DNA of 64,000 nucleotides from Acidovorax sp. Leaf160 (lineage in GTDB: Bacteria; Pseudomonadota; Gammaproteobacteria; Burkholderiales; Burkholderiaceae_C): contig NZ_LMOV01000028.1 of assembly GCF_001424265.1 (NCBI RefSeq), forward strand, positions 231,545 to 295,544, in the 5' to 3' direction. The position numbers and the translations under genes were made by a program. Below, one piece after another: positions 34,024 to 43,759 of the stretch. Every line of letters starts with the position of its first letter. Position 1 is the first letter of the stretch. Below the pieces are notes generated by a model. That model saw only the letters and a list, made by a program, of their open reading frames with translations, ran no database searches and was not told the origin of the DNA.

Positions 34024-35298
34024 ATGCCACGCGACATCACCATCACCCACGTCCGCATCACGCCTATCGCTTTCCGCGACGGCCCGCTGCTCAATGCCGC
34101 CGGCATCCACGAGCCGTGGGCGCTGCGGGCCATCGTCGAGATCGAAACCAGCGACGGCCGGGTGGGCATTTCCGAGACCTATGGCGACGAGCCCATGCTG
34201 CGGGTGCTGGAGCAGGCCCGGCCGCTGCTGATCGGGCTGTCGCCCTTCGCGCTCAACACGATGGAGGAGCGCGTGCGCGCCACCGTCACGGCCGTGCCCG
34301 GCGCGGTGGAGTTCGAGCTGGCGCCGGGCTCGCACGCCGCCAAGAACGCGCCCAAGGTCATCAGCACCTTCGAGGTCGGCATGCTCGACCTGCAGGGCCA
34401 GATCGTCGGCGCCCCCATCGTCGACCTGCTGGGCGGCAAGGTGCGCGATGCCGTGCCCTACAGCGCCTACCTGTTCTTCAAATATGCCGAGCACGTCGGC
34501 CAGCCCTACGCGCCCGACGCCTGGGGCGAGGGCATCAGCCCCGCGCAGATCGTGGCGCAGGCGCGCCGCATGATCGACCTCTACGGTTTCCAGAGCATCA
34601 AGCTCAAGGGCGGCGTGTTCGAGCCCGCACACGAAGTCGCCTGCATGCAGGCGCTGGCCCAGGCCTTTCCGGGCGTGCCGCTGCGGCTGGACCCGAATGC
34701 CAACTGGTCGCTGGCCGCCAGCATCGCCGCCGCCCCGGCGCTGGACGAGATCCTGGAGTATTACGAGGACCCCACGCCCGGCCTGCAGGGCATGGCCGAA
34801 TTGGCGAAGCACACCCGGCTGCCGCTGGCGACCAACATGGTCATCACCACCATGGACGACTTCCGCCGGGGCTGCGAGATGGGCGCGGTGCAGGTGCTGC
34901 TGTCCGACCACCACTACTGGGGCGGCCTGCGCGCCACGCAGACGCTGGCGCGCATGTGCCGGCTGTGGGGCCTGGGCATGTCGATGCATTCCAACTCGCA
35001 CCTGGGCATCAGCCTGATGGCCATGACCCACGTGGCGGCCAGCGTGCCCAACCTGACCTACGCCTGCGACACCCACTACCCGTGGCAGGAGGAAGAGGTC
35101 GTGCAAGGCGGGCGCATCCGCTTCGAGAACGGCTCGGTCGCCGTGCCCACCACGCCCGGCCTGGGCGTGGAGCTGGACCGCGATGCGCTGGCCGCGCTGC
35201 ATGCGCAGTACCTGGAATGCGGCGTGCGCAACCGCGACGACCTGGCGCAGATGCGCCGCTACGACCCGTCGTTCACCGGAAAGACGCCGCGCTTCTAG
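34024..35298 (+). CDS. gudD: Glucarate dehydratase (enolase superfamily)
   Basis: This 424-residue magnesium enzyme converts D-glucarate (and often L-idarate) to 5-keto-4-deoxyglucarate. The Lys acid/base is in SIKLKGGVF, metal ligands start with Asp in RLDPNANW, later Glu in YYEDPTPGL and Asp/Asn in LATNMVITT, and the His of the His-Asp pair is in MHSNSHLGIS, with SDHHYWGGL before it. These match glucarate dehydratases more closely than mandelate racemase. It follows the Bug gene after a repeat-filled gap of 225 bp. The start at 34024 fits the family N-terminus; an open extension upstream reads through the repeat. Confidence 0.92.
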   Translation: MPRDITITHVRITPIAFRDGPLLNAAGIHEPWALRAIVEIETSDGRVGISETYGDEPMLRVLEQARPLLIGLSPFALNTMEERVRATVTAVPGAVEFELAPGSHAAKNAPKVISTFEVGMLDLQGQIVGAPIVDLLGGKVRDAVPYSAYLFFKYAEHVGQPYAPDAWGEGISPAQIVAQARRMIDLYGFQSIKLKGGVFEPAHEVACMQALAQAFPGVPLRLDPNANWSLAASIAAAPALDEILEYYEDPTPGLQGMAELAKHTRLPLATNMVITTMDDFRRGCEMGAVQVLLSDHHYWGGLRATQTLARMCRLWGLGMSMHSNSHLGISLMAMTHVAASVPNLTYACDTHYPWQEEEVVQGGRIRFENGSVAVPTTPGLGVELDRDALAALHAQYLECGVRNRDDLAQMRRYDPSFTGKTPRF

Positions 35299-35358
35299 GC
35301 GGGGCCGGCCCCTCTTTCGGCCCACAAGCCCCGGCGCTGGATTGACTACCATCGCGGG

Positions 35359-36129
35359 ATGACCCAAGACCTTTTCCGCCACGACAGCCACCTTCGCGAA
35401 TGCAGCGCCACCGTGAGGGCCCACACGCCCGAGGGCGGCGTGGTGCTGGACCGCACCGTGTTCTACCCGCTGGGTGGCGGACAGGCGGGCGACAGCGGCG
35501 AGCTGATCGGCGCGGACGGCAGCCGCTGGGCGGTGGCCGACACGCGCAAGGGCAAGGACGCGGAAGGCCGGCCCACGGCCGACATCGTGCACCTGCCGGC
35601 CGACACCGCCGCCACGCGCCCCGCCGTGGGCGAGGCGGTGACCGCCCGCATCGACTGGGAGCGCCGCCACCGGCTGATGCGCTTTCACACCACCACGCAC
35701 CTGCTCTGCCACGTGGTGGCGCAGCCGGTCAACGGCTGCTCGATCACGCCCGACTATGCGCGGCTGGACTTCCACATGGACGGCGCGCTGGACAAGGACG
35801 AACTTACCGCCGCCATCGCCCGGCTGGTGGCCGAGGACCACCCGGTCACCCTGGGGGCCATCGACGACGCCGAGCTGGACGCCAACCCCGCGCTGGTCAA
35901 GAGCATGAGCGTGCAGCCGCCGCGCGGCACCGGCACGGTGCGCACCGTGCGGGTCGGCGGGGGCGCGGGCGCAGGCGGGTCGGGCAACGGCGCCTCACCG
36001 CAGATCGACCTGCAGCCCTGCGGCGGCACGCATGTGGCGCGCACGTCGGAGATCGGCGCGGTGGTGGTCACCAAGATCGAGAAGAAGGGCGCCATGGCGC
36101 GCCGGGTGGTCCTGGGCTTCGCGGCCTGA
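35359..36129 (+). CDS. Alanyl-tRNA editing protein (AlaX type)
   Basis: This free-standing editing domain of 256 residues hydrolyses mischarged Ser- or Gly-tRNA(Ala). The zinc site is complete: His110 and His114 (FHTTTHLL) and Cys221 with His225 (PCGGTH). The N-terminal barrel has FYPLGGGQAGDSG as in AlaRS-type editing domains. A Gly/Ala/Ser-rich insertion (about residues 200-213) lies just before the CGGTH motif and is probably a flexible loop. The gene stands alone between glucarate dehydratase and dsbD and is housekeeping rather than part of a pathway here. Confidence 0.93.
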   Translation: MTQDLFRHDSHLRECSATVRAHTPEGGVVLDRTVFYPLGGGQAGDSGELIGADGSRWAVADTRKGKDAEGRPTADIVHLPADTAATRPAVGEAVTARIDWERRHRLMRFHTTTHLLCHVVAQPVNGCSITPDYARLDFHMDGALDKDELTAAIARLVAEDHPVTLGAIDDAELDANPALVKSMSVQPPRGTGTVRTVRVGGGAGAGGSGNGASPQIDLQPCGGTHVARTSEIGAVVVTKIEKKGAMARRVVLGFAA

Positions 36130-36235
36130 CGCAGCGCTGCCGGTGCGCCGGGCCGCCCTGCCCGGCCGCCCGCGCCGCACCCTACAACGCCCGCCCTCGG
36201 AACCAAAGGCCCCGCCACCGCTCCCACACTGCGCC

Positions 36236-38452
36236 ATGTCCCACCGCACGCTGCAGCGCTGGCTGCTTACTCTCTTTTTCATAGCTACCAGCGCACTATC
36301 CATGGGCGCCAGCGCCCAATTTGGCTCAAAATCTGCCACCTCGGGCGGCAGCAGCACCGTGACCACGCCGCACGTGCAGGCGGAACTGGTCGCCCAGGCG
36401 CCGGACGGCATCGGCCCGGGCAAGCCGCTGTGGCTGGGCCTGTCGATCACGCACCAGCCCGACTGGCACACCTATTGGAAGAACCCCGGCGACTCCGGCC
36501 TGCCCACGCAGCTGGAATGGCAGCTGCCCGCCGGCATCGACGCGGGCGAGATCGCCTGGCCGGTGCCGCGCAAGATTCCGATAGGGCACCTGGCGAACCA
36601 CGGCTACGAAGGCACGGTGCTGTTGCCGGTGCCCATGCATGTCTCGGCCGCCTTCCAACCCGGGCCGCTGGCGCGCGAGGCCAGCTTCACGCTGCGGGCG
36701 TCGTGGCTGGTGTGCCGCAAGGAATGCATTCCCGAGGAAGGCACGTTCACGCTGCAGGTGCCGATCAACGGCACCACCGCGCTGAACGCCGCCGCCTTCG
36801 AGGCCGCCGAGCGCGCCCACCCGCTGCCGCTGCCGGCGCAGCAGCGCACCCAGGCCCATGTGGAAGGCACCGACGTGGCGCTGACCGTGGCGGGCCTGCC
36901 GGCCGCATGGCGCGGGCAGACGCTGGACGTGTTCGCGGAAACGCCGGGCGTGGCCGAGACCGCCGCCGCCGTGCCGCAGAACTGGCTGGGCGACGTGTGG
37001 ACCGCCCGGCTGCCGCTGTCGCCGCACCGCAGCGCCAGCCCCGAGCCGCTGCCGCTGGTGCTGGCCCTCGGCGGCCAGGGCCGGCGGGTGGAAATGCCCG
37101 TGCAGACCGGCTGGCCGCCGCTGCCGGCCGCCGCCGGCGTGTCGCCCGCGCTGGAGGCCGCCCTCCAGGCCAATGCGCAGGCCCGCGCCCCCGCCGGCGG
37201 CGCCGCCGGCCTGGGCGCCGCGCCTGCCGTGGCGCCCGCGCCGCTCGGCACCTTCCTGGTCGCGCTGGCCGGCGCCCTGCTGGGCGGGCTGATCCTGAAC
37301 CTGATGCCCTGCGTCTTCCCGGTGCTAGCAATCAAGGTGGTGGGCTTCGCCCGCCCCACCCACAGCCGCCACGCCCACCGGGTGGGCGGGCTGGCGTACA
37401 CGGCCGGGGTGGTGCTGTCGTTCGTGCTGCTGGGCGCGGCCATGCTGGCGCTGCGGGCGGCCGGCGAGGCGGTGGGCTGGGGCTTCCAGCTGCAGTCGCC
37501 CGCCGTGGTGGCGGCGCTGGCGGCGCTCTTCACGCTGCTGGGGTTGAACCTGGCGGGTGTGTTCGAGTTCGGCCGCATGCTGCCCGGCTCGGTCGCCAGC
37601 CTGCAGGCGCGCCACCCGGTGGCGGACGCGTTCCTCACCGGCGTGCTGGCCGTGGCCGTGGCCTCGCCCTGCACGGCGCCCTTCATGGGTGCATCGCTGG
37701 GACTGACGGCGACTTTGCCCGGGGCGCAGGCGCTGGCCATCTTCGCCGCGCTGGGCCTCGGACTGGCGCTGCCCTATCTGCTGGCCAGCTGGCTGCCCGG
37801 CTTCGCGCGCCTGCTGCCCCGGCCGGGCGTCTGGATGGACACGCTGCGCCGGTTCATGGCGTTTCCGCTCTTCGCCACCGTGGTCTGGCTGGTCTGGGTG
37901 TTGGGCCAGCAAAGCGGCATCAACGGCGCGGCGGCCCTGCTGGCGCTGCTGGTGGCGCTGGCCATGGCGGTGTGGTCGCTCACGCTGGCGGGGCGCGGGA
38001 AGGCACTGCTTGCTCCTCTTTCGATAGCTGCCTGCGCTTATCTCGCCTGGGCCATCGGCCCGAAAGTCATTGAAAGCACTCCCGCTGCCACCGCGGCGGT
38101 GGCCCCCTCGCCCGCCGGCTGGCAGCCCTGGCAGGCCGACCTGCCCGCGCAGCTGCTGGCCGAAGGCCGCCCGGTGTTCGTGGACTTCACCGCCGCCTGG
38201 TGCGTGACCTGCCAATACAACAAGCAGACCACCCTTTCGGACCCCGAGGTGCTGGCCGCCCTGGCCGGCCGCAACGTGGCGCTGCTGCGCGCCGACTGGA
38301 CGCGGCGCGACGCCCAGATCACCGCCGCCCTGGCGCAGCTGGGCCGCAGCGGCGTGCCGGTCTATGTGCTGATGGCGCCGGGCAAGGCGCCCGTGGTGTT
38401 CAGCGAAGTGCTGGGCCGCAAGGAGCTGAAGGACGCGGTCGCCGCGCTCTGA
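36236..38452 (+). CDS. dsbD: Protein-disulfide reductase DsbD/ScsB-like
   Basis: This inner-membrane electron conduit has 738 residues. After a signal peptide (cleavage after about ASA-Q) comes a periplasmic DsbD-alpha/ScsB-like domain with Cys160 and Cys164 (CRKEC). Eight hydrophobic helices follow with paired membrane cysteines in LNLMPCVFPVLA and VASPCTAPFMG, and a C-terminal thioredoxin-like domain has Cys656-x-x-Cys659 (CVTC). Electrons from cytoplasmic thioredoxin would pass to periplasmic partners for disulfide repair or cytochrome c maturation. Two stretches of its coding sequence (about codons 14-33 and 594-614) match the dispersed palindromic element seen elsewhere in the window. 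A terminator follows at 38484. Confidence 0.92.
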   Translation: MSHRTLQRWLLTLFFIATSALSMGASAQFGSKSATSGGSSTVTTPHVQAELVAQAPDGIGPGKPLWLGLSITHQPDWHTYWKNPGDSGLPTQLEWQLPAGIDAGEIAWPVPRKIPIGHLANHGYEGTVLLPVPMHVSAAFQPGPLAREASFTLRASWLVCRKECIPEEGTFTLQVPINGTTALNAAAFEAAERAHPLPLPAQQRTQAHVEGTDVALTVAGLPAAWRGQTLDVFAETPGVAETAAAVPQNWLGDVWTARLPLSPHRSASPEPLPLVLALGGQGRRVEMPVQTGWPPLPAAAGVSPALEAALQANAQARAPAGGAAGLGAAPAVAPAPLGTFLVALAGALLGGLILNLMPCVFPVLAIKVVGFARPTHSRHAHRVGGLAYTAGVVLSFVLLGAAMLALRAAGEAVGWGFQLQSPAVVAALAALFTLLGLNLAGVFEFGRMLPGSVASLQARHPVADAFLTGVLAVAVASPCTAPFMGASLGLTATLPGAQALAIFAALGLGLALPYLLASWLPGFARLLPRPGVWMDTLRRFMAFPLFATVVWLVWVLGQQSGINGAAALLALLVALAMAVWSLTLAGRGKALLAPLSIAACAYLAWAIGPKVIESTPAATAAVAPSPAGWQPWQADLPAQLLAEGRPVFVDFTAAWCVTCQYNKQTTLSDPEVLAALAGRNVALLRADWTRRDAQITAALAQLGRSGVPVYVLMAPGKAPVVFSEVLGRKELKDAVAAL
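36275..36333. repeat. Dispersed palindromic element, copy C, inside dsbD signal peptide
   Basis: TTTTTCATAGCT, AGCGC, the perfect GGGCGC-CA-GCGCCC inverted repeat, TTGGCTCAAAAT in order: the plus-strand version of the elements at 4409 and 7567. It codes for the hydrophobic core and cleavage region of the DsbD leader. Confidence 0.5.
38015..38077. repeat. Dispersed palindromic element, copy D, inside dsbD
   Basis: CTCTTTCGATAGCTGC, TGCGCTTAT, GGGCCATCGGCCC and CATTGAAAG follow the same order as the other copies. It codes for a late hydrophobic segment and the link to the thioredoxin domain. Confidence 0.5.
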
Positions 38453-38483
38453 CCCCGGAGCGGCCGGGAACCTGCCCGGTCCG

Positions 38484-38525
38484 GGCCGGCTGCACCGCCC
38501 AGCAGGCCCGGCCTTTACTTTTCTT
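38484..38525 (+). terminator. Intrinsic terminator after dsbD
   Basis: GGCCGGCTGC pairs with GCAG-(GC)-CCGGCC across an 8-base loop and is followed by TTTACTTTTCTT, the clearest Rho-independent terminator in the window. It separates dsbD from the efflux operon. Confidence 0.75.
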
Positions 38526-38643
38526 CGCACGCGCGCCCGCAAAGTGCCTCCGGCCGCCCCTACGATCGGCACCTGCGCCCGGCGCTGCACCTGCGAGGTG
38601 TGTGACGCCCGGGCGGCGCCCCGCACAGAACAACAGGACAGCC

Positions 38644-40098
38644 ATGCGCCCGAGAGACTCCGCCCCCGCCGCCCCTGCCGCCGTCACACCCGAACCCGCG
38701 CCCGCCGCCACCGCTGCCGAGGCATCCGCGCCGCCGCCGCGCCGGCGCCGCAGCCGGTGGCTGGGCGCGGTCGTCGCGATCGGCACCGTCGCCGTGCTGT
38801 GCGGCGCGGCCTGGGTGCTGGTCAAGCGCTCCCAGGCGCCGGCCGACGGCGGCTTCGCCGGGGCGGGGCGGGCGATGGTGACCGTGGGCGAGGCCACCGC
38901 CCGCCAGGCGCAGCTGCCGGTGGCCATCGAGGCGCTGGGCACCGTCACCCCGACCCTCACCGTGGCGCTGCGCCCGCAGGCGTCGGGCGTGCTGACCGAG
39001 GTGCTCTTCACCGAAGGGCAGACGGTGAAGAAAGGCCAGGTGCTGGCGCGCATCGACCCGCGCCCCTTCGAGCAGGCGCTGCTGCAGGCCGAAGGCACGC
39101 GCCAGCGCGACCAGGCCCAGCTGGACAATGCCCGCATCGTGCTGGAGCGCTACCGCACGCTGCTGGCGCAGGACTCCATCGCCCGGCAGGACGTGGACAC
39201 CCAGGCCGCGCTGGTGCGCCAGCTGCAGGGCACCGTCACCGCCGACCTGGCGCAGGAAAAGACCGCCCGGCTGAACCTGGACTACACCCGCATCACCGCC
39301 CCCGCCAGCGGCCGCGTCGGCCTGCGCGCGGTGGATGCGGGCAACTACGTGAGCGCGGGCGAAGCCAATGGCATCGCCACCATCACCCAGGTGGCGCCGA
39401 TCGACGTGCAGTTCTCCATCCCGCAGGACCGGCTGGCCGACGTGCAGGCCGCGCAGCGGGATGCCGGTGCCGTGCAGTCGAAGGACGCCCGGCCGGGCGT
39501 CGCCCCGCTGGCGGTGACCGCCTTCGACCGCACCCGCACCCGCGCGCTGGCCGAAGGGCGGTTTTCCACGCTGGACAACCTGGTGGACACGGCCACCGGT
39601 ACCGTCAAGGCCAAGGCGCGCTTCGACAACGCCGAGGGCGCACTCTTTCCCAACCAGTTCGTGAACGTGCGCCTGCTGCTGCGCGAGGTGCCGGCCGTGG
39701 TGGTGCCGGTGACCGCCGTGCGCACCGGCGCCAACGGCGACTTCGTCTACGTCATCAACGACGACCGCACCGTGTCGCTGCGCAAGGTCAAGCGCGGGCA
39801 GGCCACGGTCAGCCAGGTCGCTATCGCCGAAGGCCTGCAGGCCGGCGAGCGCGTGGTGACCGAAGGCGGCGACCGGCTGAAGGACGGGGTGAAGGTGCAG
39901 CTGCAGGGTCAGCCGGGTCCACAGGGTCAGCCGGGACAGCGGCCGGGCGGCGCGGAAGGCGCCCCGGGCCGCCGTGCGCGCGGCTCCGAGGCGCAGGGCG
40001 AGCGGCGCCGCCACCGCCCGCCGCAGGACGGCACGGCGCCGCCAGCGGCCGCAGCATCCGCCCCCGCCACGCCGGCGCCGCAGCCGGCGGCCCGCTGA
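38644..40098 (+). CDS. mdtA: RND efflux periplasmic adaptor (MdtA type)
   Basis: The 484-residue membrane-fusion protein has an N-terminal anchor helix (about 38-58) after a proline-rich cytoplasmic tail. Lipoyl halves ([19 protein letters not shown] and [15 protein letters not shown]) flank the alpha-hairpin (about 140-195), and beta-barrel segments follow. It links the MdtB/MdtC pump to the outer-membrane factor encoded downstream. The C-terminal 70 residues are a Gln-Gly-Pro and Arg-rich disordered tail, longer than in E. coli MdtA. It heads an operon with mdtB (22-bp gap), mdtC and the nodT-type gene; dsbD upstream is separated by a terminator. Confidence 0.93.
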   Translation: MRPRDSAPAAPAAVTPEPAPAATAAEASAPPPRRRRSRWLGAVVAIGTVAVLCGAAWVLVKRSQAPADGGFAGAGRAMVTVGEATARQAQLPVAIEALGTVTPTLTVALRPQASGVLTEVLFTEGQTVKKGQVLARIDPRPFEQALLQAEGTRQRDQAQLDNARIVLERYRTLLAQDSIARQDVDTQAALVRQLQGTVTADLAQEKTARLNLDYTRITAPASGRVGLRAVDAGNYVSAGEANGIATITQVAPIDVQFSIPQDRLADVQAAQRDAGAVQSKDARPGVAPLAVTAFDRTRTRALAEGRFSTLDNLVDTATGTVKAKARFDNAEGALFPNQFVNVRLLLREVPAVVVPVTAVRTGANGDFVYVINDDRTVSLRKVKRGQATVSQVAIAEGLQAGERVVTEGGDRLKDGVKVQLQGQPGPQGQPGQRPGGAEGAPGRRARGSEAQGERRRHRPPQDGTAPPAAAASAPATPAPQPAAR

Positions 40099-40120
40099 CC
40101 TCGGCCCCGCCCGCCCGTCC

Positions 40121-43100
40121 ATGAGTGCCCTGAGCCCGTCGCGCCCGTTCATCGAGCGGCCCGTCGCCACTGCCCTGCTGATGGTGGCCATCGTGCTGGC
40201 CGGGCTGCTGGGCTTCCGCCTGCTGCCCCTGTCGGCCCTGCCCGAGGTGGACTACCCCACCATCCAGGTGCAGACCCTCTACCCCGGCGCCAGCCCCGAG
40301 GTGATGAGCCGCACCGTCAGCGCGCCGCTGGAGCGCCAGTTCGGCCAGATGCCGGGACTGGCGCGCATGGCGTCCACCAGCGCCGCCGGCGTGTCCATCG
40401 TCACGCTGCAGTTCAACCTGGGCCTGGCGCTGGATGTGGCCGAGCAGCAGGTGCAGGCTGCCATCAATGCGGGCGCCTCGCTGCTGCCCACCGACCTGCC
40501 CGCTCCGCCGGTCTATGCCAAGGTGAACCCGGCCGACGCGCCGGTGCTGACGCTGGCGATCAGCTCCGAGACCCTACCCCTGACCGAAGTGCAGAACCTG
40601 GTCAACACCCGCCTGGCGCAGAAGATCAGCCAGGTGCCGGGCGTGGGCCTGGTCACCCTGGCGGGCGGCCAGCGCCCCGCCGTGCGCATCCAGGCCGACA
40701 CCAAGGCGCTGGCTTCCTACGGCCTGGGGCTGGACACGCTGCGCACCGCCATCTCTGCCGCCAACGCCAACAGCGCCAAGGGCAGCTTCGACGGCCCGCA
40801 GCGCGCCTACAACATCAACGCCAACGACCAGTTGGTGACGGCAGACGACTACCAGCGCCTCATCGTCACCTGGAAGAACGGCGCGCCCGTGCGCCTGTCG
40901 GACGTGGCGCGGGTGGTGGATGCGCCGGAGAACAATCGCCTGGGCGCTTGGGCGGGAACCACCGAGCCGCCGCCGGGCCGCCCCAAGGCGGCGAGCGCCC
41001 CCCCGGGGGGCAGCGAACCACGCGAAGCGGGGAGCGTGGGGGCCACCGAGCCGCCGCCGGGCCGCCCCAAGGCAGCGAGCGCCCCCTCGGGGGGCAGCGA
41101 ACCACGCGAAGCGGGGAGCGTGGGGGCCACCGAGCCGCCGCCGGGCCGCCCCAAGGCGGCGAGCGCCCCCTTGGGGGGCAGCGAACCACGCGAAGCGGGA
41201 AGCGTGGGGGCCACCGAGCCGCCGCCGGGCCGCCCCAAGGCAGCGAGCGCCCCCTCGGGGGGCAGCGAACCACGCGAAGCGGGAAGCGTGGGGGCCACCG
41301 AGCCGCCGCCGGGCCGCCCCAAGGCAGCGAGCGCCCGCTCGGGGGGCAGCGAACCACGCGAAGCGGGGAGCGTGGGGGCCACCGAGCCGCCGCCGGGCCG
41401 CCCCAAGGCGGCGAGCGCCCCCCCGGGGGGCAGCGAACCCAGCGTAGCGGGGAGCGTGGGGGCCACACTCACTCCAGCCATCATCCTCAACGTGCAGCGC
41501 CAGCCGGGCGCCAACGTCATCGCCACGGTGGACGGCATCAAGCGCCAGCTGCCCGAGCTGCAGGCGCAGCTGCCGGCCTCCATCCAGGTGCAGGTGCTGT
41601 CCGACCGCACGACCGGCATCCGCGCATCCGTCGAACACGTGCAGATGGAGCTGGTGCTGGCGGTGCTGATGGTGGTGCTGGTGATCTTTTTTTTCCTGCA
41701 CAGCCTGCGCGCCACCGTCATCGCCAGCCTGGCCGTGCCCATTTCGCTCATCGGCACCTGCGGGGTGATGTACCTGCTGGGCTACAGCCTCAACAACCTG
41801 AGCCTGATGGCGCTGACCATCGCCACCGGCTTCGTGGTCGACGACGCCATCGTGATGATCGAGAACATCGCCCGCTACATCGAGGAGGGCGAGCCGCCGT
41901 TCCAGGCCGCGCTCAAAGGCGCCACCCAGATCGGCTTCACCATCATCTCGCTCACGGTGTCGCTGATCGCGGTGCTGATTCCGCTGCTGTTCATGAGCGA
42001 CGTGGTGGGGCGCCTGTTCCGTGAATTCGCGGTGACGCTGGCGCTCACCATCCTGATCTCGGCCGTGGTGTCGCTCACGCTGGTGCCGATGATGTCGGCA
42101 CGCTGGCTCAAGGCCGAGCCCGCCCACGGCAGCCAGCGCGGCTGGGCGGGCGCGGTGCAGCGCGGCTTCGACCGCGTCATCGGGCGCTACGACGGCTGGC
42201 TGCAATGGGTGCTGCGCCACCAGCGCGCCACGCTGGTGGTGGCGGTGCTGACCATGGCGCTGACCGCGCTGCTCTACGTGCTGATCCCCAAGGGACTCTT
42301 CCCCACGCAGGACACGGGCCAGCTGCAGGCGCGTCTGCAGGCCTCGCAGGAGGTGTCGTACGCGCGCATGAGCGAGCTGCAGCAGGCCGCCGCGCAGGCC
42401 ATCCTGCAGGACGCGGAGGTGCAGTCGCTCAGCTCGTTCGTGGGGGTGGACGCGGCCAACAACACCATGCTGAACGCCGGGCGCATGCTCATCAACCTGA
42501 AGCCCGGCCACGACGCGCAGGCCGAGGTGATGCAGCGCCTGCGCGACCGGGTGGCCGGCGTGGCGGGCGTGACGCTGTTCCTGCAGCCCACGCAGGACCT
42601 GACCATCGACACCGAGACCGGCCCCACCGAGTACCGCGCCTCCATCGGCGGCGTGGAAGCCGCCCAGGTGAACGGCTGGACGCAGAAGCTGGTCGAACGG
42701 CTGAAAACGGTGCCGGAGGTGCGCAACGCCACCACCGACGCGGGCGCCCAGGGGCTGTCGGCCTATGTGGACATCGACCGCAACACGGCCTCGCGCCTGT
42801 CGGTCACGGCCAGCGCCGTCGATGACGCGCTCTACAGCGCCTTCGGCCAGCGCATCGTGTCCACCATCTTCACCGAGACGAACCAGTACCGCGTGATCCT
42901 GGAGGCACAGCAGGAGCAGCTCGGCAGCCTCGAAGGCCTGGGCACGCTGCCGCTGCGCACCGGCAGCGCCGCGCCCACGCCGCTGGCGGCGGTGGCCACC
43001 ATCCGCGAGCAGCTGGCGCCGCTGCAGGTGACCCGCGTGGCGCAGTACCCCGCCGCCACGCTGGGCTTCGACACCGCGCCGGGCGTGTCGCTGGGCCGCG

Positions 43101-43759
43101 CGGTCAGCGCCATCCGCGCGGCGGCGCAGGAGATCGGCATGCCGGCCGGGCTGTCGATGGAGTTCCTGGGCGCGGCCAGCGCCTATGAGAAATCGCTCAC
43201 CAGCCAGCTCTGGCTGATCCTGGCGGCCATGGTCTGCGTGTACATCGTGCTGGGCGTGCTGTACGAGAGCTACGTGCACCCGCTCACCATTCTTTCCACC
43301 CTGCCTTCTGCCGGGGTGGGCGCGCTGCTGGCGCTCATGCTCACGGGCAACGACCTGGGGGTGATCGGCATCATCGGCATCATCTTGCTGATCGGCATCG
43401 TGAAGAAGAACGCGATCATGATGATCGACTTCGCCATCGACGCGGAACGCCACCAGGGCATGGGCCCGCAGCAGGCCATCCACCAGGCCGCGCTGCTGCG
43501 CTTCCGGCCCATCCTGATGACCACGCTGGCGGCCCTCTTCGCCGCGCTGCCGCTGATGCTGGGCTGGGGCGAGGGCGCCGAGCTGCGCCGGCCGCTGGGC
43601 CTGGCCATCTTCGGCGGGCTGGTGCTGAGCCAGCTGCTCACGCTGTTCACCACGCCGGTCATCTACCTGGCCTTCGACCGCCTGGGCCGCCGCTGGACGG
43701 GCCGCGGCACGGCCGCCGCGCCGGTCACCCACGCCGAGGCCGGCCCCGCTGCGCCATGA
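40121..43759 (+). CDS. mdtB: RND pump subunit MdtB with in-frame six-copy repeat insertion
   Basis: This inner-membrane proton-driven drug pump has 1212 residues; 168 of these (residues 281-448) are six tandem 28-residue repeats, and removing them leaves about 1044, the normal family length. The N-terminus [19 protein letters not shown], the TM4 pair in [14 protein letters not shown] (proton relay Asp) and the C-terminal half-pump are intact. The insertion falls between [10 protein letters not shown] and [14 protein letters not shown]; the closest known relative, E. coli MdtB, reads straight through there. That places it in a surface turn of the periplasmic docking/porter region of the first half. 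The frame continues unbroken, so a full protein is possible. Its stop overlaps the mdtC start (ATGA). Whether the pump still works is not known. Confidence 0.93.
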   Translation: MSALSPSRPFIERPVATALLMVAIVLAGLLGFRLLPLSALPEVDYPTIQVQTLYPGASPEVMSRTVSAPLERQFGQMPGLARMASTSAAGVSIVTLQFNLGLALDVAEQQVQAAINAGASLLPTDLPAPPVYAKVNPADAPVLTLAISSETLPLTEVQNLVNTRLAQKISQVPGVGLVTLAGGQRPAVRIQADTKALASYGLGLDTLRTAISAANANSAKGSFDGPQRAYNINANDQLVTADDYQRLIVTWKNGAPVRLSDVARVVDAPENNRLGAWAGTTEPPPGRPKAASAPPGGSEPREAGSVGATEPPPGRPKAASAPSGGSEPREAGSVGATEPPPGRPKAASAPLGGSEPREAGSVGATEPPPGRPKAASAPSGGSEPREAGSVGATEPPPGRPKAASARSGGSEPREAGSVGATEPPPGRPKAASAPPGGSEPSVAGSVGATLTPAIILNVQRQPGANVIATVDGIKRQLPELQAQLPASIQVQVLSDRTTGIRASVEHVQMELVLAVLMVVLVIFFFLHSLRATVIASLAVPISLIGTCGVMYLLGYSLNNLSLMALTIATGFVVDDAIVMIENIARYIEEGEPPFQAALKGATQIGFTIISLTVSLIAVLIPLLFMSDVVGRLFREFAVTLALTILISAVVSLTLVPMMSARWLKAEPAHGSQRGWAGAVQRGFDRVIGRYDGWLQWVLRHQRATLVVAVLTMALTALLYVLIPKGLFPTQDTGQLQARLQASQEVSYARMSELQQAAAQAILQDAEVQSLSSFVGVDAANNTMLNAGRMLINLKPGHDAQAEVMQRLRDRVAGVAGVTLFLQPTQDLTIDTETGPTEYRASIGGVEAAQVNGWTQKLVERLKTVPEVRNATTDAGAQGLSAYVDIDRNTASRLSVTASAVDDALYSAFGQRIVSTIFTETNQYRVILEAQQEQLGSLEGLGTLPLRTGSAAPTPLAAVATIREQLAPLQVTRVAQYPAATLGFDTAPGVSLGRAVSAIRAAAQEIGMPAGLSMEFLGAASAYEKSLTSQLWLILAAMVCVYIVLGVLYESYVHPLTILSTLPSAGVGALLALMLTGNDLGVIGIIGIILLIGIVKKNAIMMIDFAIDAERHQGMGPQQAIHQAALLRFRPILMTTLAALFAALPLMLGWGEGAELRRPLGLAIFGGLVLSQLLTLFTTPVIYLAFDRLGRRWTGRGTAAAPVTHAEAGPAAP
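40961..41464 (+). repeat. Six tandem 84-bp repeats inside mdtB
   Basis: Units start at 40961, 41045, 41129, 41213, 41297 and 41381, each exactly 84 bp and reading [20 protein letters not shown] followed by REAGSVGA. Variation is confined to a few positions: the centre of a C-run/G-run palindrome, GGCGGCG versus GGCAGCG, GGGGAGC versus GGGAAGC, and the end of unit six. Each unit contains the potential stems GCCGCC/GGCGGC, CCCCC/GGGGG and CCACGC/GCGTGG. This resembles dispersed palindromic elements I recall from Comamonadaceae intergenic regions, here amplified in tandem within a gene. Confidence 0.95.

Noticed and set aside
33795..35345. Alternative long frame over glucarate dehydratase
   Set aside because: It is another frame of the gudD gene and lacks any domain, while the gudD frame has all catalytic residues.
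40961..41464. CRISPR-like array
   Set aside because: The repeats are contiguous with no spacers and no cas genes nearby; they are tandem coding repeats.
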